Positions 58,301 through 64,000 of a stretch of DNA of 64,000 bases are shown here, piece after piece. Position numbers and translations under genes: made by a program. How positions within the stretch are numbered: the stretch's first letter is position 1; each line of letters starts with the position of its first letter. The notes under the pieces are model-generated. The model ran no database searches. It was not told the DNA's origin and saw nothing but the letters and a program-made list of their open reading frames with translations. Source of the stretch: Atherix ibis (taxonomy: Eukaryota > Arthropoda > Insecta > Diptera > Athericidae); assembly GCA_958298945.1 (NCBI GenBank), contig OY282609.1:40996954-41060953 (forward strand). The letters run 5' to 3'.

Positions 58301-58760
58301 AATCCTTTTTAAAATTGATGAAATTTTTTAACTTTTTTACATAAGTAACAAGCAGATTTATATAATATTATCAATTAGCATGAATAATTGTAGGAAGTAA
58401 ACATCGATTGAAACTTCACATGCTAGCATCTTCTTTTCTTAAGATTTAGTATTTTAATGAGTCACGCAACCAGTGATGTCTAGATAGGGAAATAAGATAC
58501 AGCCACACCAAAAACAAATAAAACACATATAAGGAAGCAGGAACAACTTTACGAAGTACTTTTGATTGAAGAAATTGAATTCGATGAGAATTGGAAGGCT
58601 TAGTAAAGCTTCAGAGTTTTAGTACGTAAGTCCAAATTGGTTTCAGTAGGGCATTGTTTAAAAGTACTTTGCCATCTATTATAAGTTTAGAACATTTGTC
58701 TATAAGTCGAAGTAATTATAGTTATCGTCTGTTTAGTTCTTGTCTTTTAGGAAATTATTA
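58301..58760. other. Unidentified A/T-rich sequence
   Basis: This lies between two blocks of the 60-bp repeat. Composition is slightly more balanced at 58400-58700. No open frame or known element sequence was recognised. Confidence 0.5.
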
Positions 58761-59190
58761 AATTATAATGCACTTTTTGAACGCAAATTTCAGTTTTGAA
58801 AAATTTTTTCTTCAATTAAATTTTATTTTTAATGTAAGAGATCTATTTTCAAAAATTCCGTTTCTAATATAAATTAATAAAATTTCAATTCGAAAATTAT
58901 AGTTTCATTTAAAAATTATATTAAAAATATATAAAAAAAGTTATTAAAACTTTATTTGCAAAATTAAAGTTCTGCTTTAAAAACTTTTCCTTTTTTATTA
59001 TATTAATTAAGTTTAACAAATTCTTTTCATTCACTTAATTTAATAAAATTTAATTTATGAAACAAAAGTTTCGGTTTAAAAAAATTTATTTTTCATTCCA
59101 AGTAATAGAATTTTATTTTTAAAAAAAAGTTCGCTTTTTTTAAAAAATAAAATTCTATTACTTGGAATGAAAAATAATTTTTTTTTCTTT
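58761..59190. repeat. Degenerate A/T-rich tandem repeat of about 60 bp, block 3, ending in a hairpin
   Basis: This continues the same repeat family (AAAGTTCTGCTTTAAAAA near 58967, AAAGTTTCGGTTTAAAA near 59065). The last unit is folded back on itself in the hairpin at 59078-59185. Confidence 0.65.
59078..59185. repeat. Long foldback hairpin with TTCG loop
   Basis: The perfect 35-bp arms are 59086-59120 and 59143-59177. Outside them seven more A:T pairs follow one mismatch. Inside, after one mismatch, seven A:T pairs and a G-C pair close on TTCG (59130-59133). The whole 108-bp segment is one nearly perfect hairpin. Confidence 0.9.
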
Positions 59191-59204
59191 TAGTATTTCT
59201 CTAA

Positions 59205-59860
59205 GAGTTTCAAGTTAATCATTTGTCGAATATGAGTCCAAAGTAACGCACTATAGGTTTTTGTGGAAGATTACTGTCGTGTAGCATTATATCGGGAATC
59301 TCTTCTCGATAGAGTGTGAAAGTAGCAAATTTGTGCTAGGCAGCTTTTTTAGAAACTATATTTATAAAAAGTGAATGAAATTCTGTAGAATATTAAGAAC
59401 CTTTCATGCGATTCTGTAGGAGATGAGCAGATTTGTGTTAAGCAGCTTTTTTAAAAGGAGATTTCTAAAAAGTGGATGCGATTCTGTGGGATATTAATGT
59501 CTGTGGAAAGATTTTTATTATGTGTAAGGATGGCTGTATCAAGAGCATAAGTTTTGGTAAAAATATCACTGGTATAAGAAATATGATGCGTGCAGATATT
59601 GTAAGGAATCACCTAAGATACTTTCCCGAGGAACGCCGGCGGAGATATGATATATGTCAGAATACTCAATAGTTGTAGCTATATGCAAATATCGATCTGA
59701 GATAGCATATGAGAATGTGGAAATAAGAAGAGGATAGGATTCACTGCAACTTAAATAGCAATACAGCTTGTCTTATATGGTCAAAAGCATACGAATATCC
59801 AGAAATACGCCTGAAAAATATTATTTTCACCCTAACGAGCACGCAATATAATCGACTCCA
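59205..59860 (-). pseudogene. Decayed Jockey-type LINE ORF2 fragment
   Basis: Read on the minus strand, AFDHIRQAVLLFKLQ (about 59800-59755) resembles the aspartate block and following helix of Jockey reverse transcriptases. At 59345-59205 the sequence ATFTLYREEIPDIML, then NLPQKPIVRYFGLIFDK, is a clear match to the region after the catalytic box. The middle, including the catalytic box, is not recognisable and contains a duplicated segment (102-bp spacing). It differs from the remnant at 41025-50085, so it is a separate insertion. Confidence 0.75.
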
Positions 59861-60470
59861 CGTTGACACTACTGAATAGTGTAATACTTAGCTATAAGCT
59901 CAGTTGCACAAATAGAATAAATGCATATATATAAGGTACGAAGGTTTTTGGGTTCATTTTGATGATGGACAATTTTCAAAGTGAAGAAAAAATTATGTGC
60001 GAAGATACTATTATAAATATAGGTCATCAGGATAAGGATTTTTAGATATTTTTCAGTATTTCTAAAGTTATGAGATTATATCCTGGGAATTTTTTGTTGG
60101 TTAGGTTGTCTATTGTAGATTGCACTTTAAAGGGAATGAAAACCCTAGAAGGTAGACTTATAGGTAACTGAGTTGATAATTCCTTATTTATTTTTTCGTT
60201 GTATTAAACTTCTTGGATGTGTGGCAATTGGATTAAAAAACTAAAACATTCATATAAACAGTTATACAAGCAAGCACACAACATGCATACTACACATACT
60301 ACACATACACATTAGCATTCACTTGTCCACAGCTGAGCACCATAGCAATAAATGTGCGTTGCACAGGTAGTCGCACGATAGCACTCAGTAGTAACACGCG
60401 CTAACTTTACATAAAGTCACATACTCCAAAGGCCTACTACGGTAGCACTTCAAACGCCGATGAATATCAA
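59861..60470. other. Unidentified sequence upstream of the Osvaldo-like remnant
   Basis: No coding match was recognised. The part from about 60280, with ACACATACTACACATACAC and a less A/T-rich composition, may already belong to the element whose pol begins near 60480. Confidence 0.4.
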
Positions 60471-60479
60471 CTTTTCGCC

Positions 60480-62045
60480 GCAAATTCGTTATCGCTGACG
60501 TCAAACAAGCAATTATTGGCGCTGATTTTTTAGACCACTTCAATTTGCTCGTCGATATTAAGAGGAAACGCTTGATTGATCAAATTACAAAAATAAACGT
60601 CGACTGCATCTATCAACTGGTCACCTATCAACGGATCAGCACCATCAACAAATCAATCAATTTTTTTTACATTTTCGATAAATTTAGAGGTTTATCGCAA
60701 CCGCCATCATTCAACTCACCAACACTTAAGTCGAATGTCAACCATCAAGTAATTACAAATGGACTACCCATTTTTTCACGCGCACGTCGACTAGACACCG
60801 AGAAATTTAATGCTGCAAAAAAGGAATTTGAGATCACGATGCGAGCAGGCATCTGTCAACCAAGTAAGCAGGCATCTGTCAACAATGGCGAGTGGCGCTC
60901 ATACGGTGATTATAGATGACTCAACACTATAACGGTTCCGGACAGGTATCCTCTTCTACACATCCATGATTTTGCTCAAAATTTTGCTGGAAAAACCATT
61001 TTTACAAAAATTTATCTCATCAAAGCATATCATCAGCTCCCACTCGACGAAGAGAGCCGTAAAAAAACAGCTATCATTACGCCATTCGGTCTCTTTGAAT
61101 TCAAATTCATGCCATTTGGTCTTCGCAACGCCTCACAAACGTTTCAACGCTAGATGAACCAGATTTTTCACCATTTAGATTTTGTTTATGTGTGCATCGA
61201 TGACATTTGCATCGCGTTAAAGGATAAAACGGAGCATCGCACACATTTAGAATTGTTTTTAAATTATCTGCAACAATTCAGTATAAAAATCAACATACCG
61301 AAATGCGACATTGGCAAACCAACAGTTCTATTTTTGGAACACATGATAACCGCAAATGGAATACTTACAAATACCGAAAAAATTGTTGCAATTTTGAACT
61401 TCAAGAAGCCAAAAAAAGCGTTCGAACTTCGTCGTTTTTTACTATTCATGAATTTTTACTATAGTTATATAGGAAAAACTACAGTCCCTAACTTGGGGGA
61501 ATAAGAAAAGGGACCAATCACTGATTGGTTGATCCGACGAAGCTAACGCAGCTTTCGAAAAATGCAGGTCAGACTTAGCATCTGTGACTTGTTTGTTTCA
61601 TCTGTGACTTGTTTGTTTCATCCAGTAATGGGAGCCCAATTGGTACTTTATGTTGATGCCAGCAATTTTGCTATAGGCGCAGTTCTGCAACAAATCGTGG
61701 ACAATAAATTACAGCCATTGGGATTTTACTCAAAAAGAATGACTGACACGCAAATCAGATACAGCACTTATGATCGTGGGTTATTGGCCATATATCAATC
61801 AATTAAACTTTTCAAATACATGATCGAAGGTCGAAACTGCATCATTTACACTGATCATAAGCCACTGATTTTCGGATTTCTACAGAAACCAGACGAAACA
61901 TCGCCACGACAACTACGTCATTTGTGTTTCATCGGTTAATTTTCAACTGATTTACGTCAAGTGTCCGGAAGGGAAAATATTATTGCGGACGCACTCTCAC
62001 GCATTGAAACCATTTCAAATGACTTAAGTATCGAGCTCATCCAAA
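60480..62045 (+). pseudogene. Osvaldo/Mag-like Gypsy-family pol remnant
   Basis: This runs from the end of the protease (QAIIGADFLDHFNLLVDI, about 60508-60560) through reverse transcriptase to RNase H. RT motifs are LNTITVPDRYPLLHIHDF, YHQLPLDEESRKKTAIITPFG, FMPFGLRNASQTFQR and the catalytic box YVCIDDICIA (IDD). RNase H has LYVDASNFAIGAVLQQ, STYDRGLLAIYQSIKLF and IIYTDHKPL, followed by SPRQLRHL and VSGRENIIADALSRIE, a hallmark of the Mag/Osvaldo branch. Most of it keeps one frame, with in-frame stops at 60917-60919, 61151-61153 and 61937-61939, and a damaged stretch around 61500-61620 that includes a 20-bp tandem duplication. Integrase is not recognisable beyond 62050. Confidence 0.9.
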
Positions 62046-62781
62046 TTATTAATTGCAGTTTACGATCATCAAGATGCACCTATATTTGACTGTAAAGTTT
62101 TGACAAATCATGTTTAATGAAATAACGAACTTCAACAGTATTACGAAGATATTATTTTGATATTATCTCTAGCTCTAATATAGCCACGCAAAGTCAAGCT
62201 GGCCCCGCATTTCTCGCCAGAGCAGCAATTCATATTATACAGTGTGTTATCACTTTACACGTGCTTTGCTTAATATTGAGTCACAATAAGTTTTATTACG
62301 GAACGATGTTTACCTTTTAAAACTGAAACAAAATGCAATTAATGCATAAGTTACTGGAATCAAACAAAATGCCTGGCATATTACATATGAAATATCTGTT
62401 ATATCTCTAGGTATTGGATTTTGCCAAATAAGGTGTTGAATTTCGCCTTCTATTAATAAAAATATCCGTAAAAGAAACACAAACATGGACAATTTTAAAG
62501 TGCTGTCATGGTCGCCAAAAATGTCCCGGCACTGACTTGATCTGGTAGAGACAATAATTCCATTTCACTTTACAATATTAATAAATAATACAAAATTCAA
62601 TTTATTAATATCTTGAACCACCAATTAATTCGAACTAATTCAACCTAAAAATGCTAACTTATATATAAATGTAAATTAAAAATTTTATTTTGTTACGGTA
62701 TTGAAAAAAAATTGTGTATTCTTTCGGTGTTAAGACAAAATAAAAAGGTATTAAAATTTGGATGAATTTAAAATTTTCATA
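62046..62781. other. Sequence downstream of the pol remnant, nothing recognised
   Basis: The first 150 bp or so may be the degraded linker after RNase H. The rest is A/T rich, without integrase motifs or open frames of interest. Confidence 0.5.
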
Positions 62782-63346
62782 ACCATGAAGTTCCGCAGGA
62801 GTATGGCCAATAACGACCATACTTAGAGAGCACATGTTTCTGCATATTTGTCGCTAGCTTTATGAGAATATTGCGGGAGGCTCGACGTTTTTAGCAGAGA
62901 TATATTCCCACTCCTACCATTAGCAGAAGAAATTATGCCGGAACATATAAGAAATAATGGAGACACCCGAAGGTAATAAGTTCTCCATGGCAAAGAAAGA
63001 AGAAGAAATGAAAAAAAATTGTGTAAACTATAGAAAAATTCCAACAAAAAAAAACTAAAAAAAGTTAACCAGGCTAAAAGGGAAAGGAAAGAATTAAAAG
63101 AAATTTTTTAAAACAAAAAGAAGCACAGAACTAAAGAAAGTAGAAAAAAGTTGAAGTCAACTGTTGATATTGGTGGAAGAGACTTGTTGGTCCTTCTCTC
63201 CCTAGCATATCCCCAAATCCGCCTTATGGCACTCCGCGGCTAAATAAATTGGTACTCCCATTTTATGAATGACGATGATCTATCTTACCTCATCCTAAGA
63301 TCCAAACTAGAAGATATGATCAGATTTCTGTGTGCAGGAGGAACCT
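62782..63346 (+). repeat. Dispersed repeat R, copy 2
   Basis: This is a diverged direct copy of 54759-55375. GGCACTCCGCGGCTAAATAA is conserved (from 63228), but the pairing arm of the hairpin is altered (TACTCCC). A different small hairpin, AGTATGG...CCATACT, lies at about 62800-62823. Weak similarity continues past the end into TTTAATTCATTATA-like sequence shared with 55390. Confidence 0.65.
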
Positions 63347-64000
63347 CGAATAGATATATCAGTTTATGTTTAATTCATTATACCATAAAAAATTTTAATT
63401 TACTTAAATCTATTATATCAATATGATTAAAGTATATAAACGAGTATATTATAATTATTTGAAAGAAAAATAACCAATAATTTTCCTTTGTAGATGTATA
63501 GTAAATATACTGTAATAACTAGTCGTGGAAGTTTTTATGTTAATATAGTTTTTCGAAAAAAAAATGTTATTCGTTTTTGATTTAATTTTAATTCAATGTA
63601 CAATTATAAAAAAAATTGCATGATTTAAATTTCATTACATTTAACGGCAGTAATTTTATTTTATTTTATTTCGAATGCATTTTTTTTTTCTTCTTTTTTT
63701 GTCTAATTGTAAGTCAATTTCTATTTAAATTTCCCTTCATAGTTGTTTTAAAAAGTAATTAAATATAAAACGGTGCATTTATTTAAATGAATACAAGCAA
63801 TTAAATACATTAATTCACAATTCATTGAAATGAATACAAACAATTAATTATACTACGAGTAATTTACAATTTATTGAAAAATGTTATATTTTAGATCATA
63901 ACACAGTTTGGCTTGTCCATTTTCTGTTAGCAACCGTTAAATGTCGGTACAATTGGTTTTTCTATTTTATTGTTCGATGTAATGTAAATTTATTTATTAG
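63347..64000. other. A/T-rich sequence to the window end, nothing recognised
   Basis: This is A/T-rich DNA with long homopolymer runs. ACAA(G)CAATTAAATACATTAATTCACAATT-like words near 63800 and 63840 give a short imprecise repeat. There is no gene or element sequence that I can name. Confidence 0.6.

Noticed and set aside
62310..63047. Minus-strand open frames of 60 and 74 codons near the end of the window
   Set aside because: There is no recognisable domain. The second overlaps repeat R copy 2 and is not conserved in copy 1.

Overview
This window looks like insect heterochromatin, most likely from a fly (Diptera). The evidence is indirect: strong A+T richness, an insect errantivirus primed by tRNA-Ser, a Tc1-family transposon with terminal repeats of about 210 bp (as in Minos, Bari and S elements), and Jockey, BEL/Pao and Osvaldo/Mag-like remnants. 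I found no convincing single-copy host gene, tRNA, rRNA, bacterial operon or CRISPR array. Everything I can identify is satellite DNA, transposable elements or their remnants, or anonymous A/T-rich DNA.

Region 1 (1-25136, and again 34134-36346) is a satellite built on the 13-bp unit AAATTTTCAGTAG, with many variant units and several layers of higher-order duplication. A unique 281-bp spacer (called S here) is embedded five times at full length and twice as fragments. A stretch of about 3.82 kb holding two spacers and their satellite is tandemly duplicated (about 16.5-20.4 kb and 20.4-24.2 kb).

Region 2 (25137-38306) is a tandem segmental duplication of satellite plus about 1.96 kb of non-satellite sequence (called U). 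In the first U copy a 7019-bp block sits between perfect 15-bp target-site duplications; the second copy keeps the empty site. The block is a full-length, minus-strand Jockey-type LINE (ORF1 with three zinc knuckles, ORF2 with endonuclease and reverse transcriptase, all interrupted by stops and frameshifts). A Tc1-family element (DD34E, one internal stop) is nested in its ORF1.

Region 3 (39.2-50.1 kb) is a nest of LTR and non-LTR elements. There is a decayed minus-strand Gypsy-family remnant, then a decayed plus-strand Jockey remnant split by an almost complete 6956-bp errantivirus (gag, pol, env; two LTRs about 99% identical; TGCG target duplication). All four breaks of the errantivirus are at or next to short homopolymers, so it is either very young or affected by base-calling errors.

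Region 4 (50.1-64 kb) holds a heavily decayed BEL/Pao element with diverged LTR-like ends, blocks of a degenerate A/T-rich tandem repeat of about 60 bp, two foldback hairpins, a minus-strand Jockey remnant, an Osvaldo/Mag-like Gypsy pol remnant, and two direct copies of an unidentified repeat of about 0.6 kb (R) on either side.

The order of events can be read from the nesting: satellite and U were duplicated together, the LINE then entered one U copy, and the Tc1 element entered the LINE. Separately, the errantivirus entered an already old Jockey copy.
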